DNA of 64,000 bases from Collinsella sp. (GCA_019414055.1 DXMV01000006.1:62001-126000); one strand, 5' to 3'. Numbered from the stretch's first letter, positions 26,512-35,528 are shown. The notes: generated from the sequence alone by a model not told the origin. A program made the numbers and translations.

Positions 26512-27093
26512 ATGGAACTCACGGACCGCTCTGGTTACTTTGCGGGCCCCGGTATGCTCGGTGGCTCCTTTGGCGATGCCTCGCGCGCAAGCGACGAGGC
26601 TGCCGAGGGGGTCGCCGACCCCTGCCTGGGCCATGCGCCCGACCAGGTGGTCTTTTACGAGCTCACGCGTAAGTTTGTGGAGACCGAGGAAGACGTTCCC
26701 CAGGAGGCCTGCGACGTGCTGTACTACACACTCGCCGTGGGCCACCACACTGGCGTGCTCGACTGCTTTGAGCCGCGCCTGTCGGTGCCGGTGGATGTGT
26801 TCTATACGCTTATCGACGCGCTGCCGGAGGGGGAGGCCAAAACCAAGTTTGAGGCCATCCGCTCCTTTGGTGAGTGCCAGCTCGACAAGGCGGCGGTACC
26901 GTCGCTGCTCGAGGCCTGCGATACGCTGCTCGACGAGCGCGGTTTTCGCGGGTCGGCCAAGGCTGGCATCTCGGTGTTCGACGACGACTTTGGTCTGCAT
27001 GCCCAGCAAGTTGCGTTCTTAATGAAGTTCCGCGATCTGGTTGAACGCGTGCGCGATGTGTCGGGCGTGTATCTGACGGGAAGGTTGCAGTAA
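26512..27093 (+). CDS. HycH/HyfJ-family formate hydrogenlyase maturation protein
   Basis: A 193-residue protein. From about residue 44, QVVFYELTRKFVETEEDVPQ, VLYYTLAVGHHTGVLDCFEP and the C-terminal FRDLVERVRDVSGVYL resemble HycH, which assists processing of the large hydrogenase subunit. It carries a 40-residue N-terminal addition not seen in HycH (136 residues); the true start could be internal. The stop overlaps the hycI-like start (TAATG). Confidence 0.82.
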   Translation: MELTDRSGYFAGPGMLGGSFGDASRASDEAAEGVADPCLGHAPDQVVFYELTRKFVETEEDVPQEACDVLYYTLAVGHHTGVLDCFEPRLSVPVDVFYTLIDALPEGEAKTKFEAIRSFGECQLDKAAVPSLLEACDTLLDERGFRGSAKAGISVFDDDFGLHAQQVAFLMKFRDLVERVRDVSGVYLTGRLQ

Positions 27094-27614
27094 TGGGTCG
27101 CGTTGTGGATGGACGTGTGAACGGTGCCCCGTTTGCGGGTATCGTGCTCACAGCGGGAAGCGTGCTGCGTGCCGACGATGCCGCCGGCCCCGTGCTCTCC
27201 AAAAAGATGGAGGACGCACCCATCGCCGGTTGGTACACCATCGACGGCGGTCAGACGCCTGAGGACGACATCATCGAAGTCAAGCGCGAGCGTCCGCCGC
27301 GTCTGGTTTTGGTCGATGCCGCCGACATGGCGCTGCCCGTCGGGTCCATCCGTTTGCTCGACAAGCGCGATGTGGCCCGCAAGTCGATGTTCACCACGCA
27401 TTCGCTTCCTTTGTCGATTCTGATCGAAGAGATTGAGCAATCGTGCGATGATATCGTCTTCGTCGGGATTCAGCCGGGCGACACGGAGTTCTACAACCCC
27501 ATGTCCCCGGAAGTCTTTGACGCCGTCGACGCCGTGTACGACGCCGTGGCCGCCAACGACTTTTCCACTTTGTCCGCTTGGGGCAAGAGCAATAGGAGCG
27601 CTTGTCCCTGCTGA
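27093..27614 (+). CDS. hycI: HycI-type hydrogenase maturation protease
   Basis: A 173-residue aspartic-type endopeptidase that trims the C-terminus of the large subunit. Conserved stretches: ADDAAGPVLSKKMEDAP, WYTIDGGQTPEDDI, LVLVDAADMALPVGSIRLLD, TTHSLPLSILI and VFVGIQPGDTEFYNPMSPEV, with the nickel-sensing acidic residues in DDAAG and VDAADM. Typical HycI has GN near the start of the first motif (GNSMMGDDGAG); here it reads AGSVLRADDAAG, a modest divergence. Confidence 0.9.
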   Translation: MGRVVDGRVNGAPFAGIVLTAGSVLRADDAAGPVLSKKMEDAPIAGWYTIDGGQTPEDDIIEVKRERPPRLVLVDAADMALPVGSIRLLDKRDVARKSMFTTHSLPLSILIEEIEQSCDDIVFVGIQPGDTEFYNPMSPEVFDAVDAVYDAVAANDFSTLSAWGKSNRSACPC

Positions 27615-27634
27615 TTAGGAAAGAAGTGATTGAC

Positions 27635-28474
27635 ATGGCAGATTCCAAGGTGGAGTACCCCGCTCCCGATTGCCTGGCACCCGCCGCGATCGAGGCCAAG
27701 ACCGAGGTCGCCGGCGTGACCAAGGCCAACCTGCCGGTCGCAAAGGCCTTTCTGTTGGCAATGTTCGCCGGCGCGTTCATTGCCTTCGGCGGCCTGTTCT
27801 TTACCGTGTTCTTGAGCGATAGCACGCTGGGCTGGGGCGCTCAGCGTGTCGTGGGTGGCCTGTGCTTTTGCCTGGGCCTGGTGCTCGTGTTGGTGTGCGG
27901 CGCCGAGCTGTTTACCGGTAACTCGCTTATGGTCTGCGCGCTCAAGAGTAAAAAGATCACCCTGGCTCAGATGCTCAAGGCTTGGGTCGTCGTATGGGTC
28001 GGCAACTTTGTCGGTGCCCTGTTCATCGTCTTTTTGGTGTACATGGCCGGCATTTACAAGCTCAACGGCGAGGCGGTCGCCAATTCCATGGTGAGCGTCG
28101 CCGCCGGCAAGGTTACGATCGACTGGGTGACGATCTTCTTCCGCGGTATTCTGTGCAACATCTTTGTGTGCCTGGCCGTGTGGATCGGTACCGCCGGCAA
28201 GACCGTGGTCGATAAGGTTGTGGGCATTCTGCTGCCCATCGCCGCCTTTGTGGCCTGCGGTTTTGAGCACTGCGTCGCCAACATGTACTTTTTGCCCATG
28301 GGTGCCGTGATGCATGCGTGCGGCTATGGCGCCGACGTCGCCGGCGCCGATGCGCTCAACGCTGTGGGCATTGCGTTTAACCTGTCCGCTGCCACGCTGG
28401 GCAACATCGTGGGCGGCGCGGTTCTGGTCGCGCTCGGCTACTGGTTTATCTATGCCAAGAAGTCCGAGGCGTAA
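27635..28474 (+). CDS. focA: Formate/nitrite channel FocA family
   Basis: A 279-residue six-span channel of the FNT family, start ATG 27635. Hallmarks: AMFAGAFIAFGGLFFTVFLS, CLGLVLVLVCGAELFTGNSL, WVGNFVGALFIVFLV, FFRGILCNIFVCLAVWIG and GFEHCVANMYFLP with the pore histidine in FEHCVANM. Position after the formate hydrogenlyase operon supports formate rather than nitrite. The 20-base gap to hycI and weak ribosome site suggest coupling to the operon. Confidence 0.92.
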   Translation: MADSKVEYPAPDCLAPAAIEAKTEVAGVTKANLPVAKAFLLAMFAGAFIAFGGLFFTVFLSDSTLGWGAQRVVGGLCFCLGLVLVLVCGAELFTGNSLMVCALKSKKITLAQMLKAWVVVWVGNFVGALFIVFLVYMAGIYKLNGEAVANSMVSVAAGKVTIDWVTIFFRGILCNIFVCLAVWIGTAGKTVVDKVVGILLPIAAFVACGFEHCVANMYFLPMGAVMHACGYGADVAGADALNAVGIAFNLSAATLGNIVGGAVLVALGYWFIYAKKSEA

Positions 28475-28496
28475 GGTACCGTCTGTTTGACGTTGG

Positions 28497-28532
28497 GCCT
28501 CCCGCGGGGCGTTGCCGTGCGGGAGGCTTTTT
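28497..28532 (+). terminator. Terminator of the formate hydrogenlyase operon
   Basis: GCCTCCCGC / GCGGGAGGC 9-bp stem with a 13-base loop and TTTTT tail, 22 bases after focA. Confidence 0.92.
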
Positions 28533-28596
28533 GGGTCTGGGGCCCGTTGTCGGGCTGCTGGTCTGTTGTGTTTGGCTGATGAAAGGGGTAATCGAG

Positions 28597-30705
28597 ATGG
28601 CATCTGCTGTGAAGCGTGTCGGTCGCGCCGTGGTGACCACATGTGGGGGATGCTATGCCGATTGTGCCTTTGCGGCCCATGTTGAGGATGGGCGTGTGGT
28701 GGCCGAGCTGCCGGTTGCGGGGCATCCGTGCGCGGCGCGTGCCCTGTGCGCCCGCGGTCGGCATCGCCTGGACATGCCGTTTGACGAGCGCGATCGCATT
28801 GTGCACCCCATGCGCCGACGAGCTGATGGCTCGGGGTTCGATGCGGTTTCGTGGGACGAGGCGTTCGCGCAGATCGCTGCGCGCCTTGGGGGGATTGTTG
28901 ACGGGCATGGTCCGCGCGCGCTGGGCATGACGCTCGGCGTGCCCTCGTTCGACCGCTACTGGGCGTATCGCTTTATGCATGCGCTGGGCTCGCCCAACGT
29001 GTACGGTGCCGACGGTGCCTGCGAGGTAAGCCGACTTACCGGTTGGGAGCACAGCCTGGGCTACAGCCCCGCCTCCGACCTGGCGCATACCGATTGCATC
29101 ATGTACTTGGGGCGCTCCATTGTCGATTCGTCGACGATGGGGGCCGTTGATGCGCTCAACGATGCGCGCCGGCGCGGGGCGAAGATCATCGTGGTTGACC
29201 CCCGGCGCAGCGGTTCGGCCGCGCTTGCCGACCGCTGGTTGCGCGTGCGCCCGGGCTGCGACCTGGCCTTGCTGTTGGGCATTGCCCATGTCTTGATTGC
29301 CGAGGACCTGTACGATCACGAGTTTGTTGCCCGCCATACCACGGGTTTTGATGAGCTGGCGCAGGCGGCTGCTGTTTGGACGCCTGAGTGGGCCGAGTCG
29401 ATGTGCGACGTGCCGGCCGCAGAGATTGTCGCCTCGGCGCGCGATCTAGCTGCCGCGGCGCCTGCTGTCGTGGTGGACGCCGGCTTTCATGGCGGCATCG
29501 GCATCGCGTATGCCAACAGTACCCAGACCGCGCGCGCTATCTGCTTGGTGGATGTTCTGTTGGGCTGCATCGGACGCTCAGGCGGTGCACTCAACCCGCC
29601 CACGCCGCTTGTGTTGGGCGACCTCGATCCCGCGCGCTTTGCGACGCCGCCGGTGCCTCGTGGGCCCAAGCTTGGGTCCGAGCGCTATCCACTGGTCGAT
29701 CCGGTGCGCGGTCTGTGCACGACCATCGGTCAGTCGATTCTTGCCGGCGATTTGCGTGGGCTCATCGTCTATGCCAGTAACCCCGGTGCGGGCTATGGCA
29801 ACGCCGGGGCGTGGCTATCGATTCTGGAACAGCTCGACCTGCTCGTGACAATTGATATTCGCTGGTCCGAGACGGCGCGTGCTTCCGACTTCGTGCTGCC
29901 CGATGTGACGTATCTGGAGGCCGACCGCGGCGTGGGAGCGGTCGTGGGCCGCAACGACGCACGCGTGTTCTACCGCAATGCCGTGTTGCCCGTGCAGCAT
30001 GACGACACGAGACCGGGGCGGGAGATCTTTGCCGGGTTGGCTGCGGCCTGCGGCGTTGGTGAGTACTTCGACTTTTCGCCGGACGACCTTGCGGCGGCCC
30101 AGGTGGCGCCGTTTGGAATTGACCTCGCTGCGCTTAAGGAGCGCGGTTGGGCCGATACGGGCGTGCCGCTGCCGCCGCGCACGGGTGAGCCGGCGATTCC
30201 CTTGGATGGCGGCAAAATTGCGCTGGCAAGCGACGTATGGGAACGAGCCGGCCTGGGTCGTGTACCCAACTGGATCGCTCCCATGGTGGAGCCGGGCCCG
30301 GGGATGTTTCGCCTCATTAGCGGCAACCGTCCCTTTGAGTCGCATACCTCGCGCAGGCTCGCGGCGGCCGGCGCCGCCGAGGCGGGCTCGGACCTGGATG
30401 CCGTGCAGATGAATGCCGATGCTGCCGCACGCATGGGTATCGCCAATGGCGAGGTCGTCGAGCTTGTGAGCGATATGGGCCGCGACCGCGTGCGCGTGGA
30501 GACGACGCCCTATCTGCATCCGGCGTGCATCTTTACGTCGGCCGCCCCCGGTGGGCGTTCGTTTGGCGCCGATGCCGGTGGCGCTCAAGCCTTGGGCGTG
30601 GGCCCGCTCGACCATACGCCGTTGCGTTGGGACCCGTTGACAGGTGCCGCGCTCACCCAGGAAAACGCCGTTCGCGTGGAAAAAAATCGCGGCGCGCGAG
30701 GATAA
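28597..30705 (+). CDS. Orphan molybdopterin oxidoreductase (DMSO reductase family, Cys-type)
   Basis: A 702-residue enzyme from ATG 28597 (GAAAGGGG 8 bases upstream). The N-terminal [4Fe-4S] domain has CGGCYADC and CAARALCARG. The Mo-cofactor domains follow (DCIMYLGRSIVDSS, VVDPRRSGSAALADRWLRVR, then LVIYASNPG-like and DFVLPDVTYLEADRG). The likely molybdenum ligand is the cysteine in GADGACEVSRLTG, so unlike FdhF it is not a selenoprotein. No Tat signal, iron-sulfur partner or membrane anchor is encoded beside it. It resembles the PsrA/PhsA branch in general layout, but the substrate is unknown. It stands between the FHL terminator and selA. Confidence 0.82.
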   Translation: MASAVKRVGRAVVTTCGGCYADCAFAAHVEDGRVVAELPVAGHPCAARALCARGRHRLDMPFDERDRIVHPMRRRADGSGFDAVSWDEAFAQIAARLGGIVDGHGPRALGMTLGVPSFDRYWAYRFMHALGSPNVYGADGACEVSRLTGWEHSLGYSPASDLAHTDCIMYLGRSIVDSSTMGAVDALNDARRRGAKIIVVDPRRSGSAALADRWLRVRPGCDLALLLGIAHVLIAEDLYDHEFVARHTTGFDELAQAAAVWTPEWAESMCDVPAAEIVASARDLAAAAPAVVVDAGFHGGIGIAYANSTQTARAICLVDVLLGCIGRSGGALNPPTPLVLGDLDPARFATPPVPRGPKLGSERYPLVDPVRGLCTTIGQSILAGDLRGLIVYASNPGAGYGNAGAWLSILEQLDLLVTIDIRWSETARASDFVLPDVTYLEADRGVGAVVGRNDARVFYRNAVLPVQHDDTRPGREIFAGLAAACGVGEYFDFSPDDLAAAQVAPFGIDLAALKERGWADTGVPLPPRTGEPAIPLDGGKIALASDVWERAGLGRVPNWIAPMVEPGPGMFRLISGNRPFESHTSRRLAAAGAAEAGSDLDAVQMNADAAARMGIANGEVVELVSDMGRDRVRVETTPYLHPACIFTSAAPGGRSFGADAGGAQALGVGPLDHTPLRWDPLTGAALTQENAVRVEKNRGARG

Positions 30706-30767
30706 TGACGGGTAATTGACTCAGCTGATGTATTCGACTGATCCACGTTTCTTTTGAAAGGCCGCAC

Positions 30768-32225
30768 ATGAGCGATAGCCAGAACATGTCCGATGAGGTG
30801 CGCGCCCGCCTGCGCGCCATTCCTTCCGTCAACGAGCTGCTTGCCGAGTGGCCGGTGGTGAAGGCGGCGGGGGAGACCTGCGACGCGGTGGTCCATGCTG
30901 CCGTGACGGCCGAGCTCGACGAGGAGCGCGCCGCCATTCGCGCCGGTGCCGCCCCGCGCTCTAAGCGCGACCTGGCCTCGGCCATCGAGTGGCGTGCGCA
31001 TCGCTCCGCACTGCCGAGCCTGCGCCCCGCCGTCAACGCCACGGGTGTGGTCATCCATACCAATCTGGGCCGTGCCCCGCTTGCGGAGTCGGCGGCAAAG
31101 GCCGTGGCCGAGGTCGCGCGTGGGTACAGCACGCTCGAGTACAGTGTCGACACCTGTTCGCGCGGGTCGCGCAAGGAGCACGCCGCGCAACTGATCCGCT
31201 CGCTTGCCGGTGCCGAGGACGCGCTGGTCGTTAACAACAACGCCGCCGCTGTGCTGCTGGTGCTGGCGACCCATGCCGCGGGCAAGGAGGTCATCGTCAG
31301 CCGCGGCGAGCTTGTCGAGATCGGCGGCAGCTTCCGCATCCCCGATGTCATGGCGGCCTCGGGCGCCAAACTCGTCGAGGTCGGCGCCACCAACCGCACG
31401 CATCTGGGCGACTACGAGCGCGCCATCACGCCCGAAACGGCCATGATCCTGAAGGTCCATCCCTCCAACTATCGCATCGAGGGTTTTCACGAGGAAGTGA
31501 GCTCAAGGGAGCTCGCCGCGCTGGCCCATAAGCACGGCCTGCTGTTCTATGAAGACCAGGGCTCGGGGGCACTGTTGCCTGACGACATCTTGGTGCGCGG
31601 CGGCGAAGAAACCACGCCGGCTTCGGTTTCGGCAGGGCTCGATCTGGTGTCGTGCTCGGGCGATAAATTGCTCGGTGCCGCACAGGCGGGCATTATCATG
31701 GGCCGTCGCGATCTGGTCCAGGCCTGTGGGTCGCATCCTCTTATGCGCGCCCTGCGCCCCGGCAAGTTGGCGCTCACGGCGCTCGAGGCCACACTGCGCA
31801 TCTACATGGACGGGGCGGATGTGGCCCATCGCGAGGTGCCGGTGCTCAATATGCTCACGCTGCCGCAGGCCCATTTGGAACGACGTGCCCGCAAGCTGCG
31901 CGATCGTATGGTCGCCGGGCTCGATAAGGCCGGTTGCCCGTGCGCTGTTCAGGTGGAGATCGTCGAGGAATCGTCGACCCCCGGTGGCGGCTCGCTGCCT
32001 ACCGTGGAGCTGCCCACGATGTGCGTTGCCGTGCGTCTTGTTGACGCGCGCCTGACGGTCGATGCGCTCAAGCGCTCACTTGTCCAGGACTTTGACACGC
32101 CGGTCGTCACGCGGACCTCGCACGATCGCATTTTGTTTGACGTCCGTACGCTTGTGGGCGACCGCGATATCGAGACGGCGGCGTCGACGCTTGCCGCATG
32201 CGTTGAGAAGGCGATTGCTCGATGA
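30768..32225 (+). CDS. selA: L-seryl-tRNA(Sec) selenium transferase SelA
   Basis: A 485-residue PLP enzyme that converts Ser-tRNA(Sec) to Sec-tRNA(Sec) using selenophosphate. Conserved parts: INEL-like SVNELLAEWPVV at the N-terminus, NATGVVIHTNLGRAPLA, VNNNAAAVLLVLA, SRGELVEIGGSFRIPDVM and the PLP lysine K300 in SCSGDKLLGAAQAGII. The stop overlaps the selB start (ATGA), so the two are translationally coupled. Confidence 0.97.
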   Translation: MSDSQNMSDEVRARLRAIPSVNELLAEWPVVKAAGETCDAVVHAAVTAELDEERAAIRAGAAPRSKRDLASAIEWRAHRSALPSLRPAVNATGVVIHTNLGRAPLAESAAKAVAEVARGYSTLEYSVDTCSRGSRKEHAAQLIRSLAGAEDALVVNNNAAAVLLVLATHAAGKEVIVSRGELVEIGGSFRIPDVMAASGAKLVEVGATNRTHLGDYERAITPETAMILKVHPSNYRIEGFHEEVSSRELAALAHKHGLLFYEDQGSGALLPDDILVRGGEETTPASVSAGLDLVSCSGDKLLGAAQAGIIMGRRDLVQACGSHPLMRALRPGKLALTALEATLRIYMDGADVAHREVPVLNMLTLPQAHLERRARKLRDRMVAGLDKAGCPCAVQVEIVEESSTPGGGSLPTVELPTMCVAVRLVDARLTVDALKRSLVQDFDTPVVTRTSHDRILFDVRTLVGDRDIETAASTLAACVEKAIAR

Positions 32226-34189
32226 GTGAGGTTCAGGCGCTGGTGGAGTGCCCCGTTATCGTTGGCACGGCGGGCCACGTTGACCACGGCAAGTCGGCAC
32301 TGATCGAGGCGCTGACCGGCAAGAATCCCGACCGTCTGGAGGTTGAGCGCCGCCGCGGTATGACCGTGGAGCTGGGCTTTGGCGAGCTGGCGCTGCCGAG
32401 TGGCAAGATTGTCGGCCTGGTCGACGTGCCGGGCCACGCGCATTACTTGCGCGCTATGGTGCAGGGTGCCACGGGCATCGACGTGGCCGTGCTGGTGGTC
32501 TCTGCCGTTGAGGGTGTAATGCCGCAGACCCGCGAGCACGTGCATGTGCTGGAGCTGCTGGGCGTCACACACATGGTGGTGGCGCTGACGATGTGCGACC
32601 TGGCCGACGCCGAGATGACCGAGCTTGCCGAGCTCGATGTCGATGACTTTTTGTCGGGTACCGTGTTTGCGGGCGCGCCGATTGTGCCCGTGTCGTCTAA
32701 GACGGGCGCGGGGATCGACGGGCTGCTTGCGGTGCTCGACGAGCAGGTTGCCGCTTGCTGGGACGCCTGCCGCGACCGTTCCGATCGGAGTGATGCCGCG
32801 CCGCGTCTGCCCATCGACCGCTGCTTTACGATTAAGGGTGTCGGCACCGTCGTGACGGGAACGCTGCACGATGCGCCGGTTGCGGTGGGCGAAGAGCTCG
32901 TCGCGCTGCCGTCGCGTACGGTCTGTCGCGTGCGCGGGATTCAGGTGCATGGCGATACGCCGCGGGCATTGCCCGGTCAGCGTGTGGCGCTCAACTTGGT
33001 GGGCGATGCCGTCGCCGCGCTCGATCGCGGAGAGATGCTCGGCGTGCAGGGTCGCTTTGGCCAGACGATGCGCTTTATGATGGTGTTCACTTACCTGGGC
33101 CGCGAGGGTGCCAAGCCGCGCGTGCTCGAGTCGGGCGCGCGCGTGCATGTGATGGCGGGTACGGCCGAGGTTGTCGGTCGCATCATGTTCATGGAGGGCG
33201 AGGCCCCCATGGCGGTGGGCGAGACCCGTATTGTTCAGGTGCGCTTGGAAAACTCGCTGCCGCTACGTGCCGGGGATCATGCCGTGGTGCTGTCCTATTC
33301 GCCCGTGATGCTTATCGGCGGCGGGCGCGTGCTGCTTTCGCGCTGCCGTCGCTCGCGCGAGCTTGCCGAAGGGGAGCGTTCGCTGTACGCGGCGCTCGAG
33401 TCCGGCGATATCGCGGGCAGTGTGGGCGCTTGGCTGGCGTTGCAGACGCTGCCGGTTACGGCGATTGATGTTGCCGAGACTTTGGATCTTGGAGTCGGCG
33501 AGGTCGATGCCGCACTGCGCGGGTTGGTGGCGCAGGGCTCCGTTCGCAAGCTTGCCGTGGGTGATGCGGACCTCTTGGCGGACGCCGTGGTGCTCGATGC
33601 CGCGATGGATGCACTGGCGGCGACCCTGTCAGCCATGCACGCGGCGGCTCCCAAGGAGACGGGCTTTACGCCCGGTGCCGTTGCCCATGCTGCGTGGCCT
33701 ACCGCTGACGATAATGTTGCCGCAGCCCTGATTTCCGAGGGCTGCTCGCGTGGCGTGTGTGCCTCCGAGGGCGCTGAGGTGTTCGACCCACACTCCGCCG
33801 CCGCTGCGGCGCGTGTGGTGCGCGAGGCCTGCGAGCGCATCGTTTCCTTGCTGGACGAAGCTGGCCTCGATGCGCCGACGCTGCCCGAGGTTGGCGAGCA
33901 GTTGCAGCTCGATCGCGACACCATGACGCGAGCCCTGCGCGAGCTTTCGCTCAACCGCTCGATTGTGAAGGTCGAGCGCGATGTGGCCCTGTCTGCAGCC
34001 GCTGAGGACCGCGCGCGTGAGCTCGTCGCTGCCGCTATCGAGGCTGCTGGTGGCGCTGCTACCACGAGTGTGCTGCGCGAGGCCTTAGGTGTGTCGCGCA
34101 AGCGCGCCATCAGCATCTTGGAGCACCTGGATGCCGTGCGCTTTACGGTGCTCGACAAGGAAGCCGGCGGCCTGCGCTCCCTGCGCTAG
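32222..34189 (+). CDS. selB: Selenocysteine-specific elongation factor SelB
   Basis: A 655-residue GTPase that brings Sec-tRNA to the ribosome at SECIS-marked UGA codons. G1 is GTAGHVDHGKSALIEALTG (near residue 15), followed by RRGMTVELGFG (G2), VDVPGHAHYLRAMVQGATG (G3) and MCDLADAE in place of the NKxD-type G4. The C-terminal half holds winged-helix repeats; the last, LREALGVSRKRAISILEHLD, should contact the SECIS loop. It is coupled to selA and followed by the tRNA-Sec gene. Confidence 0.97.
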   Translation: MSEVQALVECPVIVGTAGHVDHGKSALIEALTGKNPDRLEVERRRGMTVELGFGELALPSGKIVGLVDVPGHAHYLRAMVQGATGIDVAVLVVSAVEGVMPQTREHVHVLELLGVTHMVVALTMCDLADAEMTELAELDVDDFLSGTVFAGAPIVPVSSKTGAGIDGLLAVLDEQVAACWDACRDRSDRSDAAPRLPIDRCFTIKGVGTVVTGTLHDAPVAVGEELVALPSRTVCRVRGIQVHGDTPRALPGQRVALNLVGDAVAALDRGEMLGVQGRFGQTMRFMMVFTYLGREGAKPRVLESGARVHVMAGTAEVVGRIMFMEGEAPMAVGETRIVQVRLENSLPLRAGDHAVVLSYSPVMLIGGGRVLLSRCRRSRELAEGERSLYAALESGDIAGSVGAWLALQTLPVTAIDVAETLDLGVGEVDAALRGLVAQGSVRKLAVGDADLLADAVVLDAAMDALAATLSAMHAAAPKETGFTPGAVAHAAWPTADDNVAAALISEGCSRGVCASEGAEVFDPHSAAAAARVVREACERIVSLLDEAGLDAPTLPEVGEQLQLDRDTMTRALRELSLNRSIVKVERDVALSAAAEDRARELVAAAIEAAGGAATTSVLREALGVSRKRAISILEHLDAVRFTVLDKEAGGLRSLR

Positions 34190-34225
34190 ATTGGCTGCTC
34201 TGTTTGGTAAAATACCGCCGCACTT

Positions 34226-34322
34226 GGGAACGGATGGGCTCCGGTGGGCTCCGCGGTCCTCAAAACCGTTGCGAGGCGTGCAAAACGTCTTGGATGTGTT
34301 CGATTCACATACGTTCCCGCCA
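34226..34322 (+). tRNA. selC: Selenocysteine tRNA (selC), anticodon TCA
   Basis: A 97-base tRNA-Sec. Acceptor GGGAACG pairs with CGTTCCC and a G discriminator precedes CCA. The anticodon loop CCTCAAA is closed by CGGT/ACCG. It has the long variable arm (GAGGCGT ... ACGTCTT) and T-arm ATGTG-TTCGATT-CACAT expected of tRNA-Sec. The eighth acceptor pair appears to be G-A and the D-stem has one mismatch, so folding should be checked. Location directly after selB confirms the call. Confidence 0.93.
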
Positions 34323-34331
34323 TACGCTACC

Positions 34332-34386
34332 AGCGCTTTTGTGCTCGCGGTCTTGCTGCGTGCCGCAAAGGCGCTGTTTTGTTTTT
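34332..34386 (+). terminator. Probable terminator after selC
   Basis: AGCGC...GCGCT with extension TTTG/CAAA and inner GCGG/CCGC, followed by TTTTGTTTTT. Confidence 0.65.
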
Positions 34387-34476
34387 GCACGAGCTTTTCG
34401 TAGCGCCGATATTTCGGCGGCTGTGTTTAGCTTCGTGCACCGGGTTTCGAGCATGCCGATGGAGGTGTTTTGCCGT

Positions 34477-35109
34477 ATGACTACCGTAAGACGGGCCGAT
34501 CTTTCTTGCGTGGTCCAGGCGGGCGGGCTGTCGTCGCGCATGGGCTGCGATAAGGCACGCATGGCGTTTTGCGGCGAGCCGCTCATCGAGCGCGTGCTCG
34601 GTCGGCTGGCGCCAGTTGCCGGCGAGTTAGTCGTGACGACTTCGCGTCCCAGCGAGCTTGCCTATCTTGAGGAGCACGCGTTTGGCGGCCTGGTGCCGCG
34701 TGTGGTGGCGGACCTTGAAGGGCCGGCGGGCGCCATGCGCGGCATCGCGAGCTCGTTGGCCGCGGCCCGATTGCCGCTCGTGGCGATCGTCGCCTGCGAT
34801 ATGCCGTTTGTCTCGCCGGAACTCATCGGCGCGCTTGCCGATTTTGTTGAGGCCGAGGCGCTCGACGTGTGCGTGCCGCACGAGGAGCGGGGGATTGAGC
34901 CGCTTTGCGCCGTCTGGCGCCGTGACGCATGTGCGCCGGCCGCCCAAGAGCTGCTCGCCTGCGACCGCCAGCGCATTCGATGCCTGATCAATCGCGTTCA
35001 GGCTGGTTATATGGATGAGCCGCAGATCGTTCAGGCCGCGGGCTCGACGCTCTGCTTCGAGAACGTCAATACGCCCGAGGAGTTTGCGGCGGCCGAGTTA
35101 CTCGCCTAG
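34477..35109 (+). CDS. mobA: Molybdenum cofactor guanylyltransferase MobA
   Basis: A 210-residue nucleotidyltransferase converting molybdopterin to its guanine dinucleotide, needed by FdhF and the orphan oxidoreductase. The signature VVQAGGLSSRMGCDKARMAF is at the N-terminus, followed by VACDMPFVSPEL and FENVNTPEEFAAAE at the end. ATG 34477 is chosen because GGAGGTG lies 9 bases upstream. It is followed 15 bases on by a DUF3343 gene. Confidence 0.92.
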   Translation: MTTVRRADLSCVVQAGGLSSRMGCDKARMAFCGEPLIERVLGRLAPVAGELVVTTSRPSELAYLEEHAFGGLVPRVVADLEGPAGAMRGIASSLAAARLPLVAIVACDMPFVSPELIGALADFVEAEALDVCVPHEERGIEPLCAVWRRDACAPAAQELLACDRQRIRCLINRVQAGYMDEPQIVQAAGSTLCFENVNTPEEFAAAELLA

Positions 35110-35124
35110 ACGATTGGAGTTGCC

Positions 35125-35520
35125 ATGTCTCACGATATTTGTCCCGATACGGGAGAACCTTGCACTTGCGATGGTTCCGAGCCCTGTACCTGCGGCTGCG
35201 GTGGCTGTGGGCATACTGCGGAAGAGGAAGCGGCCGCCGCGGCGTATCGTGAGGCACATCGCGGCGGCCCGTCCGGTGATGCCCTCGACCATGAGCGCAA
35301 GATTATCGTGTCGTTCGACAGCACCTTCGATGTGATGGAATGCGAGCAGCTGTGCCTGGATGCCGGCGTGCCCGGGCGCATCATGCCGCTGCCGGGCTCC
35401 ATTACCGCCGGCTGCGGACTGTGCTGGGCCATGCCGTTCTCGGGCGATGCGCTCGCCGCCTTCCGCGCCGCCACCGAGGGCCGCGTAACCCCTGCCGACT
35501 ACCACCAACTCGTCCTCTAA
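35125..35520 (+). CDS. DUF3343 putative Se/S carrier protein (2) with Cys-rich N-terminus
   Basis: A 131-residue protein. The C-terminal half (from about residue 53) is DUF3343: FDVMECEQLCLDAGVPGRIM followed by PLPGSITAGCGLCWAMPF, paralogous to the 7277-7528 protein. The first 30 residues contain seven cysteines (6, 13, 15, 21, 23, 25, 28) in CxC and CxxC spacing plus His30, a likely metal- or selenium-binding extension. Neighbours are mobA and the selA-selB-selC genes, so a role in Se/S or cofactor handling is likely (inference). Confidence 0.78.
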   Translation: MSHDICPDTGEPCTCDGSEPCTCGCGGCGHTAEEEAAAAAYREAHRGGPSGDALDHERKIIVSFDSTFDVMECEQLCLDAGVPGRIMPLPGSITAGCGLCWAMPFSGDALAAFRAATEGRVTPADYHQLVL

Positions 35521-35528
35521 CCACCAAC

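Noticed and set aside
28597..30705. Second selenocysteine formate dehydrogenase
   Set aside because: No in-frame UGA; the expected ligand position holds cysteine and the sequence around it differs from FdhF.
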